Below, piece after piece: positions 23,022-34,081 of a stretch of 64,000 nt of DNA. The position numbers were made by a program, and so were the translations under genes. This DNA comes from Epiperipatus broadwayi. Lineage: Eukaryota; Onychophora; Udeonychophora; Euonychophora; Peripatidae. The notes below the pieces were generated by a model. That model was not told the DNA's origin and did no database searches. It was given only the letters and a program-made list of their open reading frames with translations. How positions within the stretch are numbered: the first letter of the stretch is position 1; each line of letters opens with the position of its first letter. The DNA lies in contig JAQFVV010000349.1 in assembly GCA_028023455.1 (NCBI GenBank), positions 529,501 through 593,500 of the forward strand, in the 5' to 3' direction.

Positions 23022-26000
23022 ATAAGAATTATAAACAAATTATGAGCAATGTATTATATGAAATCTATTATGGAAATCACGTGAAGTGAGTACACTAATA
23101 ATTCAATAAAATATAACTCAGGTATACAGGCAGTAGATCTTATCCACTTTCATTTCTTGGTTTGATGTTAAGTGCATGTTTAAACAAATACTAAGTGAAT
23201 ATGGTCTAGCAGGGCGCCACTAGATTATCTGAATCTAGACATGGTTATATCCAATAACCTTTCACATGTACCGGGTTTGAATCCCTTCTTGGTACTTTAT
23301 TTATAATAAAATGGAAGATTTTGCTTTTTGAGCCATATCACTATAAGCACTAATATTTAGGTAAAAGTAAAACATCTTTAAACCAAAGTGGAGTATACTA
23401 GACATAAATCATTTCTCAGATCTTAACATAACAAATGTGTTTCAATATTTTTATAAGTTCACTAGCTCAGATTATATATAACTAATTTAGGATGGCAATT
23501 CACTCATCCTTGCATGAAATAGATGATGGGATGTGGTTATAATAATACTAAGAAATCACTAAATATTATAAAATCAATATTTATTTATGGCCTTTAAACA
23601 GTTAAACAGCTCATTAATTAAAACGTTGATGACGATGATGATGATGATAATAATAACGATAATGACAAGGGTTTCAACTACAGCTCTAGGACTAAGCCTA
23701 AACATAAAACTAAATTTTATAAAGAAATTCATAATTATTGCTTAATTTTAGCATATTTACTTATATCTTAAATAACTAATATTCAACCATTGATGATGAT
23801 GAATAATCACACTTAACAAAGACTACACTTAATGAAATATATACGCCTCGTTTAATAAAACAAACTAATATTTATTACTACATTTCTAACATATACATAA
23901 AAATTTCTAGATAAATATGAAAATTGACATGAATAATAATAATAATTGATTATATAACAATCCTCAGATTAATTTTAAGTTCTTCCCCCTTTCCCTTCAA
24001 ATGTATTTTGTATTAAGTTGGACGTCACATTGACCATGATTTTCACTCCATGAGAAAAGTATTAAAAAAAAATATTATCTGCTCATTAGCACACATACTT
24101 TAAAATCCAACATGTAAATAGAATGTAAAAAAAAAATGTTAGTAAAATTGAAAGAGCAAGTTTTAGAAAAAAGTTTTAAATTATTTTCTCCCCCTCCCTT
24201 CCAAGCGCTGAAATCTATACTGAACTTGAAACAAAATAATCTAATATTCTAATACTACTCATTATTCCTCATTCAATCGCAATTATACACATATAAAATA
24301 TCATTATGTATGTGCGTGTTTTATCCCATGATAACAAAATATTATTTAAAACCAAAATAATAATATATTAGTTAAAACTAAAATCATAATACCATAAAAA
24401 AAAAATTGTTTTACATATTCATATTTCATAACTGTAAAATTAATAAACATATAATTTTGATACATTCAAGATAATTTATGAAGCTCAAAGTTATTATTAG
24501 TAAGACATTCTTGTTTTAATCGATCTGAATAGTCTTTAAAAGTTCTTTAAATAAAAATATACCACTTTATTGCTAAAATGTTTATTAAGACTGATATCAT
24601 AAAGAAAATAGATATAAAAAGTCATATTACCGATCTTTTGTTTGTAGCGAATTTCCAAGGGTTCAAACTTGTCTTGTATAATGTTTATATTTCTGTAGCT
24701 ACCATTTCCGTTTTACTGGGAACAATCTCTTTCTTGAGGTGGATAACTATTTGATGATGATGACTCTATTGAGGTTATTTGCTTTAGTGGACAATTTGGA
24801 AATCATTATAGTAAATTTTCTTCTCTTCTTGTCAAGCATGTGGATGAAATACAGCAGTTGTTTTCCCATTTGTAAATTTTCTTGAGTTCAAAATCAGTTG
24901 TTGTAACAATTAATTGGACTTGATGATTAATATTTATCAGTAGATTAATTCATCTTCTTTGAATGCAGGTGAATGCTTTCTTCCTTCTATTAAAAACATC
25001 TTATTTATCTGGTCAGTTGAAAGGTGTAGAATATTATTTTAGACACATCTTTTCTTTCCTATGTGATGTGCAGCTTCCCCAGATGGTCCGGCAAATGGAA
25101 TATACATATAATTTTTCTAGCAAGCCATTTTTTTTTTTATTTTCAACGTTCAATATTATAGTTTAATAATCTGAATCAATCACAATAATAAATCAAGACA
25201 GCTTTTTATATCCAATTTTTAGCTACCTTAACCAATCAGAGATAGCATCACTTGCTATTTTTGGACAAATTTGTTTTAATTAGATCTCTAATTTATTTTC
25301 AACCAAAGTATTTTTCAACTGAAAAGTTCAATCCTTTTTCCAGACACTTTTGTTTAAAAAAAAAATAGACTCAATTCTTATTTCCTTTCTTTTGTTTTTT
25401 CTTTCTTTTTAACATCCAGGTAACACTTCAAATCTTTGAGCTTCCTTCTTTAGATCTTGATAAGGCAATTATAGTACTGACTCATGATAAGTTTCCAAAG
25501 TGACAATCATTTACAAAAAAAATTTACTACAAAGATCGATATCTGATTAAACAGATTTCCTCTTTTAACAAAAAAAAAATTGTACAAAAAAAAATAATTT
25601 AACAGATTTAATACTTCCTTTTCTTTCAATATTTAGGAAATGTAAAATTTTTGTATGTAATGTACACACATCCTGCATTCTTTCAAATCATTCATGAACT
25701 AACCCTAAATAATGTGATTGCTAGCTTAGGAATTATAAACCAATTATTTAATTAAATCTGTAACTTTTAAGTCCCACTTATAATTAAAGAAAAGCAAAAT
25801 AAAAGTATAGAAAAAAATGTTAGAATTGATCAAGCATAGGTTAGTTTTAAAGAAAGTTAAAATGTTTAATATTTGAAATATAAAACAATTAAATAATTTA
25901 CACATACATTGCCTATATGTATGCATTATAACTTTGCTTTTTAACAGAAAATTTAAATATTAAATAGTTTAAATGTGTGTATTACCTTTCTATCAACACA

Positions 26001-26205
26001 CACACAAATAAAGCATATAATTGTTGTCCCATTCTTTCTGTTTAAAGCTTTTGAAATTGGACCTTGTAGGGTTTAAACTTGGATGCCCTACAACTTCTTT
26101 TATGATTATATAAAATTGTGATGATGATTTTTGGTTTACCTTTTCTACATGCACATTACTATAAATTTGGCTAGTGACCAAATTGTAATGGCACAATATA
26201 TATCA
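23022..26205 (-). mobile_element. Large non-coding repeat (family 3), left inverted copy
   Basis: About 3.2 kb that match 43437-46630 in reverse complement at perhaps 75-80% by eye. Landmarks shared in order include GGATGCCCTACA, TTTAAACTTGG, GCACATTACTA, CATTCACCTGCAT, CCAGATGGTC, TTTGATGATGATG, CAAGGATGAGTGAATTGCCA (complemented), GATGACGATGATG, and the B-box-like CCGGGTTTGAATCCC at 23271-23285. In minus sense it begins TGTGCCATTACAATTTGG at about 26205, starting with TG and folding into an imperfect hairpin. AT runs flank both ends (26206-26212 and about 23011-23020), consistent with a duplicated AT target. No protein is encoded. It may be a solo LTR or a defective LTR element. Confidence 0.65.
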
Positions 26206-27701
26206 TGGGAAGGTAAGTTAACATATAAAATTAATTTGATAAATATCTAAGAATTTCTATATGAAAATACACACACACACACATATATATATATATCAAT
26301 CTTTAATTTCAGAGAAGTATGAATAGATGTATGAATCAAACAAAATAAACAAAGTAAACTGCCTACAAATTTTAGAATAATATCAGTTTATCAAATAATT
26401 TATTAAGCTACAGACATCACAACAGACACACGAATATATTGATTTTAAATATCTTCAGAGAGACCCTAATTTTTAATGACATTAAATTTAACTTATTATA
26501 AAAAATACTATAATCTAAAATTAAATATTATTAAATTCTGATTATTAATAATTGGGGAAGTAATTTTAATAACTTTTCTTTTTTTGTTATTTTAAAAAAA
26601 CTTTATGGGGAGTAGGAAAAAAATTAAAATCTAAATAAAACTTAAGCTACCATATCACTGAATTGGATAAGGTTAAATAGAATATAAATATTAAAGGTTA
26701 ATATAAATATATAAATCATTTAAATTATAAATATCAAATATAAATGCATAGATTAATATTAGTTAATATAAAAATATTAAAATCCATAAATCATTTAAAT
26801 TAAATTATAAATCACTGGTTTGTTGATAACATAAGTTTTAAGACTTTATAAAATAATTCATAAAATAAATAAATTGTTACCTTTAAGGAAAAAAAATATG
26901 AGAGTAATATTAATGTCTTTGGAATTGTATATGTATATATATTGTACCATTTACAGTCTAATTTCATGTTCACAGTTGAATGTAGGCCTTTTTTTATGCA
27001 CTAGAAAGTGCAAGTTAATCAAGTCAGGGTGACTCAAGAGCATAGCTATATTTCCTGATTAACTGGCCCACTATTTATTACAATTTACACTGCCAGTGTA
27101 ATTAGTTTTTTATTTATTTGAAAAAGGATGCCAAGGTTAGTAACCCACTAAATTCCACCTCATCGCAGCAGCATGTATTTGTAACTAATTATAAAAGTAA
27201 GATCGGGATTTAAGTTTTTGGTAGATTAACATTATATTAATTTTCTTTCTGAGGCTTAACTAAATAAGTATATTTGCAAAGGTAACTTATTTAAATCTTA
27301 CTAATAAAATAAACAACTAAAATTAAGAACATACAAATGAAAGAGTTATTAAAATGATTAATTCACATAGTTCTTATTTCCTTAAGTTTCTTCTAGAAAG
27401 TTCCTTGAATAATAAAAGTTAATGTCTCTATGGGTATTATAAGCCATCTTTAATTATAGTTTTAAAGAATTTTTTTATTGTAATCTTTTACATTTGGAAT
27501 TTTTTTAAAAAAAAATCTGGATTAGTAATCTGCATGTGCCTTGCATTAATTAAATAGATAACAACGCATGCAAATAATCCCCATAACTAAAAAATAAAAT
27601 TAAATTGTCTCTTAAAAGATCTTTCTTTTTTAAATTTTACTTTTGTAAATATTACAAATGCCAAAATACTTGAACCATGTAAATGTAAACTGGTTCAATT
27701 G
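26206..27701. other. AT-rich DNA with a short CA/TA microsatellite
   Basis: A (CA)n(TA)n tract lies at about 26270-26296. No gene or dispersed repeat was recognised in the rest. Confidence 0.45.
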
Positions 27702-28024
<323 letters not shown>

Positions 28025-28050
28025 TTAATATTCTCGCAGATAAATGAGTT

Positions 28051-28249
28051 CATAGTATTATTTCTGGGAGCTTCCATGTAATAAAAATAAAATAGCTAAA
28101 TAGCTGACATTTCAGTACAATAACAAATACTTTCCCCAAGGTGTCTTCATTCTCAAATCATAAGAATGTGTATTTGTTATTGTACTGAAATGTCAGCTAT
28201 TTAGCTATTATATTTTTATTACACGGAAACTCCCAGATATAATACTATG
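28051..28249. mobile_element. Small fold-back (MITE-like) element
   Basis: Terminal inverted repeats of about 80 bp: CATAGTATTATTTCTGGGAG at the left end matches CTCCCAGATATAATACTATG at the right end. The inner parts (AATAGCTGACATTTCAGTAC, then AATAACAAATAC) are mirrored by GTATTTGTTATTGTACTG and AAATGTCAGCTATT. The unpaired middle is only about 35 bp. It lies directly after the GATA array and directly before family R4. No target duplication is clear. Confidence 0.85.
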
Positions 28250-28251
28250 AA

Positions 28252-29454
28252 TATATATATATATATATGTGTGTGTGTTCAAATAATGCTCTTTAGTGTG
28301 ATTTTCAATCTTGGTCACAATCAAGTTATGTTTTAGTTTAGAGTTGTCAGGAAGTTTTCCTTTACAGTTCATTTACTGCATATGTGATGATAGTTGCTAC
28401 ATTATTATATCAAACTTTGCAAACAAAGTTGGACATCTAATGACTATGGGCTACATGCTGCAAAAGTAAACCTTGTTTGTGTTGCAGTTAACAATACTTA
28501 TCAATTTTTTCACCCACTGATGAAGGTTCAGTACTCTTTATGTTAAACAGGCTAAAGCAAAGTCCATAAGAAGAAGTAGAATCAATGGTGGCTAGAAATT
28601 GAATAAGTTTCTGAGATGTTTATCAAATTCTTTAATTAAAGAAACCAGTAATTTCTTTAATTAGCCTTTACCAAATTATTTAATTAAAATAAGCCAGTAA
28701 TTATTTGTTTACACAATTCACTAATTAAATAAGCCAGTAATTATTTTACTTACCCTATTTAAATAATATTTATTTTATAAAGCGCAGACAATATTGAAAT
28801 TAAACTGAGAGACTGCAAAAATTCTCTGTCTCAGTGTTTACGATCTGATTGGCTGTTGATAGTCATAAGCACTTGAGAGGTTTGTAGTCTCTCAGTTTAA
28901 TTTCATTACCCTATTTACCAAAACTCTTTAATTAAATAAATCAATAGTTAACTGTTTACACAATTTTTGAATTAAATAAGCCAAAAATTATTTTATTTAT
29001 CCCACTCGCCAAAACTCCTTAATTAATTAAGCTCACATGTTTAACAATTCTTACTATATTAATAAATGAAATTTAACATTTTCAAAAACAGGAACAAAGC
29101 TTCAAAAGAAATTGATTTTCCAAGAGGGTTTTAGGTTTTTAATTAATAAAAAATACTAAATAATTGAGTAGAAGTTGTATAGATTATTCTTTAATTAAGT
29201 ACTGTTCCTATAATATAAATTCTAAAACAGAGTTATTGAAATAACTTTAGTTACAATAAAAGAGTTTTTTTTATCTTTTTTAAAACTAAAGTAAAATTGA
29301 CTTAAATAATTTTAAATGCAGATCTTTATCAATGTGTGTGTGTATGATACAAATCTATATAAAAACATAAATGAAAAAGAAATTTGATTCACAACTGCCA
29401 ACTGCTATATTTTAAAAATAAATTACAGATTGAGATAGAAAAGTTACTATCTCA

Positions 29455-29455
<1 letters not shown>
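28252..29455 (+). repeat. Dispersed non-coding repeat (family R4), copy 2
   Basis: It matches 17494-18430 in the same orientation and carries an extra 145 bp plus a duplicated 11-bp site at 28750-28916. It begins in an AT/GT run and ends before a (CA)n(TA)n tract at about 29456-29485. Confidence 0.7.
28750..28916. mobile_element. 145-bp insertion with 11-bp target duplication
   Basis: TTACCCTATTT at 28750-28760 is repeated at 28906-28916. The sequence between (28761-28905) is absent from copy 1 of family R4 at the matching place (about 17966). Inside it, GAAATTAAACTGAGAGACT at about 28795 is exactly inverted as AGTCTCTCAGTTTAATTTC at about 28886-28904. An 11-bp duplication is more typical of SINE-type retroposition than of a DNA transposon. 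If it is a SINE it reads on the minus strand and ends in an A/T-rich tail (28761-28780). Confidence 0.75.
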
Positions 29456-29485
<30 letters not shown>

Positions 29486-30090
29486 GCAACAGTCAGCCAA
29501 GAAACTGTAGGCATAGCTAACATCAATAAACCAGATGGCACCAATATATTTACCATATAAAATGTCTTACATTATAACATTAGCCTTCATTGGGTATTTA
29601 AACTACTGACATTTATGTAAAAGGATTATAATTTACTGATAAAGACATTCAACTATAGATCCTTATAAAGTCCCCAACCATTATTAGTACTTTAATTTAT
29701 GTCCACTGGGTCATGGAAATCTGGAGATTCCTTAGAGTATTCAGTTGGCCAACAGCAGATAATAATATAAATAATAATGATTAATAAAAAAGTCTTGGTA
29801 AAATAAGCAGAATAAATTTACTATAAATTCCTTAAACGCTATTAAAACATGAGTTAATGATTTTTTAACTATTATATTTACAGCCAACCAAGGTTTGCAT
29901 TAAAATTACTTTAATGGGTCATAATTTTAAACCTTAGGTCATGTATGCATTTATATGGCATTTCTAATACGTTTTGAAAACCATCATGGACCAAGTTTCC
30001 ATTGTAAATGAACAATATCAGTTATTTAATTGATGAATTTGTTGATTAGCACATTAATCTAGGTTCAGTATGTGCTATATATATATATAT
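29456..30090. other. Microsatellite and unassigned DNA
   Basis: A (CA)n(TA)n tract fills about 29456-29485. The rest holds nothing I recognise. A TA run at 30076-30090 directly precedes the LTR element. Confidence 0.5.
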
Positions 30091-32078
30091 TTTAATGGTC
30101 AATGAAAAAGCCTTAAACGTATCCACACTACATGGGCGCCATCTAGGCATTTGAACCTAGAAAAATTTATATAGTAGGCAGATACGTAAGTTAAGATTCA
30201 AAAAAATCTTATATATATATATTATTCTGACCGTTTGCCCAATATCACTAGCTCATAGAGTAGCAGAGATCTAAACATTAATATTTAAAACAATAAAATA
30301 AAAGAAGCCACTGCCAGTAATTAACACACAAATAGATTTTATTAACGCACATTTAAAATTGAGGAATAAATTTATTTTAACATTAATAATTTTTTTTTTT
30401 AATTTTAAATTCAAATTACTATTTAAATAGACCGCACAGATGGATATTTAAATTATATTTTACTTTAGCATGACGAGCATAGATAGTCTACATAGATTTT
30501 TTTTCACTTAAAAACTTATCAAAACATTCATTCAATCTCAGACTAAAAGTTCGTAGCCAACCCAATGTCAGCTTCCAGATATATATTTGCAACTAATGTA
30601 ATATGAAGATGCTAGCATAAAACCACGCCGACAGGAATGGGCATCTGACAGCGTGATATTATTTGAAGGAAATGATCCATGTCTAGATCAGGAAAGGGCA
30701 TCTGTTAGACTAAGGAATCATGTATATAATTTTTTTTATTTTAAAGAGTGCTACGTATGGGGGAAAGCGGTCTTTCTGCCATCTTATAAATCCCTGTCCA
30801 TAGAGCTAGAAGGGGTCAATGGCGCAGGAAATACATCTGCCACCATTTCAACGATATGACTGCCTCTTTGGGGTCATGCATTCAGTTGGGCACGTTGCCC
30901 TGTATGCTAAACACGCTTCACATTACATTAATATAAACACCCATATATCCTTCCACAAGCATTGCCCTAACTACGAAACAAATAGCCTGAAACTAAAATC
31001 CCTTAAATTAAACATAAACGAATTTAAACAGTTATTACTCTTTATCCATGCAGCTATCTACACCCAACTTTAATTTAATACATTTTATTTAACAGATAGA
31101 AATAAATAACCTAGTTAAACACAAACATAAATAATTAAATAAAAAAAATGGAAATGATTGAAATAGCAAACGTATATAAAAACAAATATTTATAATTGAT
31201 TTAGAGTTCTATTCTTGGTCAGATAAGAGTACATTCATTTATATTACTTTTTTTTTTTTTTTGGATTGATTACTTATTGACGTTATACGGTAATTATTTA
31301 AAAGAAAGTTCAATTGGCAAAAGTTTATACTTTACAGATTCTGCAGATTCTGAGGTCCATCTTCGTGATCACTTATATAGATTGTTTGTTCTTCCTTTTT
31401 AAAAACGAAGCTGCCACTTGCCATTCCTTTTTGGTCCCTAACTGTCATAGGGAGGTCTCAGCTGGTTGTCCGGAAAATTTAATTTTATTGCAGACTTCCA
31501 CATCGTGAAAATCTGCAATATAGCTAGTTATAACGACATATTCATAGTCAGCTCTCAGATAACAATTATAATAATAATCTGGCTTTTATATTTTTATTAG
31601 TCTCTTATCATCCAATCTTTGGATTCAAACGGCAAGACGTCACTAATCCTCTGGTGTTTCAATTACGGTCCGTGCTGACATTTCTGGTGTTTGCATTGGT
31701 CATTTAATTTCTTTGTACTCTCTTATCTAACCATTTAATTTATTTTAAATGCTTCAAGGGCTAGTTTGCTTTTGAACAATCATTTAATTAATAAGACAAT
31801 CATTTCCATTTTCTAAGATTATAGAAATCAACATTATTTCTATTTTTAACATATCAATCTTTATTATATTCTTACTTTTTTTACAACAAAAAAAAAATAC
31901 TTTCAAATATTTTTATTTTTTAAAATAGTTTTTAAAGTTGTCCATCATGCGATCTATATATATTAAACAACTTTTAATTTTCAGTTTTTTAAGTTTTTTT
32001 CTTTTTAATAAATCAAATTTTATTTACGATCTTTTTATTTTCATTTTAAAATAATGTAACGGCATATATTCCGTTACA
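30091..32078 (-). mobile_element. LTR of non-autonomous LTR element X (3' LTR, left)
   Basis: 1988 bp repeated at 32791-34085 plus 37001-37700 with about 1% substitutions. In minus sense it begins TGTAACGG at 32078, and the first 24 bases form a hairpin (TGTAACGG, 8-base loop, CCGTTACA). It ends at 30091 against a TA run. An 84-codon plus-strand frame (30819-31073) is open in both LTRs with one amino-acid change, but at 1% divergence that says nothing about selection. The LTR contains the CTCF-like string GCGCCATCTAG. Its internal promoter was not identified. Confidence 0.85.
30136..30146 (-). promoter_or_regulatory. CTCF-like motif in left LTR of element X
   Basis: The minus strand reads CTAGATGGCGC, which fits the core of the bilaterian CTCF consensus (YAGRKGGCRC). 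The flanking upstream bases do not fit well. The same string is present in the right LTR. Confidence 0.3.
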
Positions 32079-32771
32079 TATCAGTAAACTTCCTCAAAAA
32101 CAAAAACATTAAAAAAAAAAAAAGAATTTACTTAGTGTTAGTAATGACGTTACACAAATTGATTAACTAAATTTTTTTTTAAAAGGACAAAACTTTGGTT
32201 ATTAATGAAAAAACATAACTTTGTTAGTAATTACAAGAAGAAAAAAAATGCTGACTATTCTTTCCTTTTCACCCTAGCTGAGATTACACCTCCTCCCTCA
32301 AGTGTTCCCTTTTCCCTACATTTCATTATTAACTTAGGCAAGTCAAAGAAGTTACGTGATTTTAGACTTTTTTTTTTTAAATTAAATTATGATTTATATT
32401 AATTGTTACATTTTATTCCTCGCATTTATTTCTACATATACGCAATTTTCTTACTGGCAGTACTTTTTACACAAAATTCATAACTTTATATAATACAAAC
32501 AATATATTCTGATTTCAGAAAAAATATTACGGGCTTCATTTTCAAGGTACTCGTGGTTTATTAAATATCGGACTATAACTATACGTTAATACAAAAAATA
32601 TATACTTATTTCAAAAAAATATTACTGGCTTCATAGGTACTCATGGTTTATTAAATATCGGACTATAACATTACGTTAATACACAAATATATATACTCAT
32701 TTTTAAAGAAAAATCTTACTGGCATGATTTATTTTTAACATTCTCAGGGCACTCGTGGTTTATTAAAGATC
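32079..32771 (-). mobile_element. Interior of LTR element X (no genes)
   Basis: About 700 bp between the LTRs, with no gag or pol. A 65-codon plus frame (32205-32402) is AT-rich and antisense to the element. A degenerate tandem repeat occupies the part next to the primer-binding site: TCGTGGTTTATTAAA or TCATGGTTTATTAAA recurs at 32551, 32641 and 32753, with CGGACTATAAC and ATTACTGGC or ATTACGGGC in each unit. Next to the 3' LTR the purine-rich GAGGAAG (minus sense, about 32090) is a poor polypurine tract. The element must have relied on proteins from elsewhere to move. Confidence 0.7.
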
Positions 32772-32790
32772 GTGCCACGTTGGGAGTCCA
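32772..32790 (-). promoter_or_regulatory. Primer-binding site, tRNA-Lys-like
   Basis: Directly after the 5' LTR (minus sense) the sequence is TGGACTCCCAACGTGGCAC. From memory, the complement of a tRNA-Lys(CUU) 3' end is TGGCGCCCAACGTGGG. The two share TGG at the start and CCCAACGTGG, with a few differences between. Position and polarity are exactly as expected, which fixes the element in minus sense. Confidence 0.65.
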
Positions 32791-32836
32791 TTTTAACGGT
32801 CAATGAAAAAGCCTTAAATGTATCCACACTACACGG

Positions 32837-32847
32837 GCGCCATCTAG
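32837..32847 (-). promoter_or_regulatory. CTCF-like motif in right LTR of element X
   Basis: Same CTAGATGGCGC (minus strand) as at 30136-30146. It is intact in both LTRs, although a base six positions away (32834) differs between them at a CpG. Confidence 0.3.
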
Positions 32848-34081
32848 GCATTTGAACCTAGAAAAAATTATATAGTAGGCAGATACGTAAGTTAAGATTC
32901 AAAAAAATCTTATATATATATATTATTCTGACCGTTTGCCCAATGTCACTAGCTCATAGAGTAGCAGAGATCTAAACATTAATATTTAAAACAATAAAAT
33001 AAAAGAAGCCACTGCCAGTAATTAACACACAAATAGATTTTATTAACGCACATTTAAAATTGAGGAATAAATTTATTTTAACATTAATAATTTTTTTTTT
33101 TAATTTTAAATTCAAATTACTATTTAAATAGACCGCACAGATGGATATTTAAATTATATTTTACTTTAGCATGATGAGCATAGATAGTCTACATAGATTT
33201 TTTTTTCACTTAAAAACTTATCAAAACATTCATTCAATCTCAGACTAAAAGTTCGTAGCCAACCCAATGTCAGCTTCCAGATATATATTTGCAACTAATG
33301 TAATATGAAGATGCTAGCATAAAACCATGCCGACAAGAATGGGCATCTGACAGCGTGATATTATTTGAAGGAAATGATCCGTGTCTAGATCAGGAAAGGG
33401 CATCTGTTAGACTAAGGAATCATGTATATAATTTTTTTATTTTAAAGAGTGCTACGTATGGGGGAAAGCGGTCTTTCTGCCGTCTTATAAATCCCTGTCC
33501 ATAGAGCTAGAAGGGGTCAATGGCGCAGGAAATACATCTGCCACCATTTCAACGATATGACTGCCTCTTTGGGGTCATGCATTCAGTTGGGCACGTTGCC
33601 CTGTATGCTAAACATGCTTCACATTACATTAATATAAACACCCATATATCCCTCCACAAGCATTGCCCTAACTACGAAACAAATAGCCTGAAACTAAAAT
33701 CCCTTAAATTAAACATAAACGAATTTAAACAGTTATTACTCTTTATCCATGCAGCTATCTACACCCAACTTTAATTTAGCACATTTTATTTAACAGATAG
33801 AAATAAATAACCTAGTTAAACACAAACATAAATAATTAAATAAAAAAAATAGAAATGATTGAAATAGCAAACGTATATAAAAACAAATATTTATAATTGA
33901 TTTAGAGTTCTATTCTTGGTCAGATAAGAGTACATTCATTTATATTACTTTTTTTTTTTTTGGGGGGGGGGGGATTGATTACTTATTGACGTTATACGGT
34001 AATTATTTAAAAGAAAGTTCAATTGGCAAAAGTTTATACTTTACAGATTCTGCAGATTCTGAGGTCCATCTTCGTGATCAC

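Noticed and set aside
30819-31073. 84-codon frame open in both LTRs of element X
   Set aside because: The LTRs differ by only about 1%, so an open frame in both is no evidence of selection, and it is antisense to the element.
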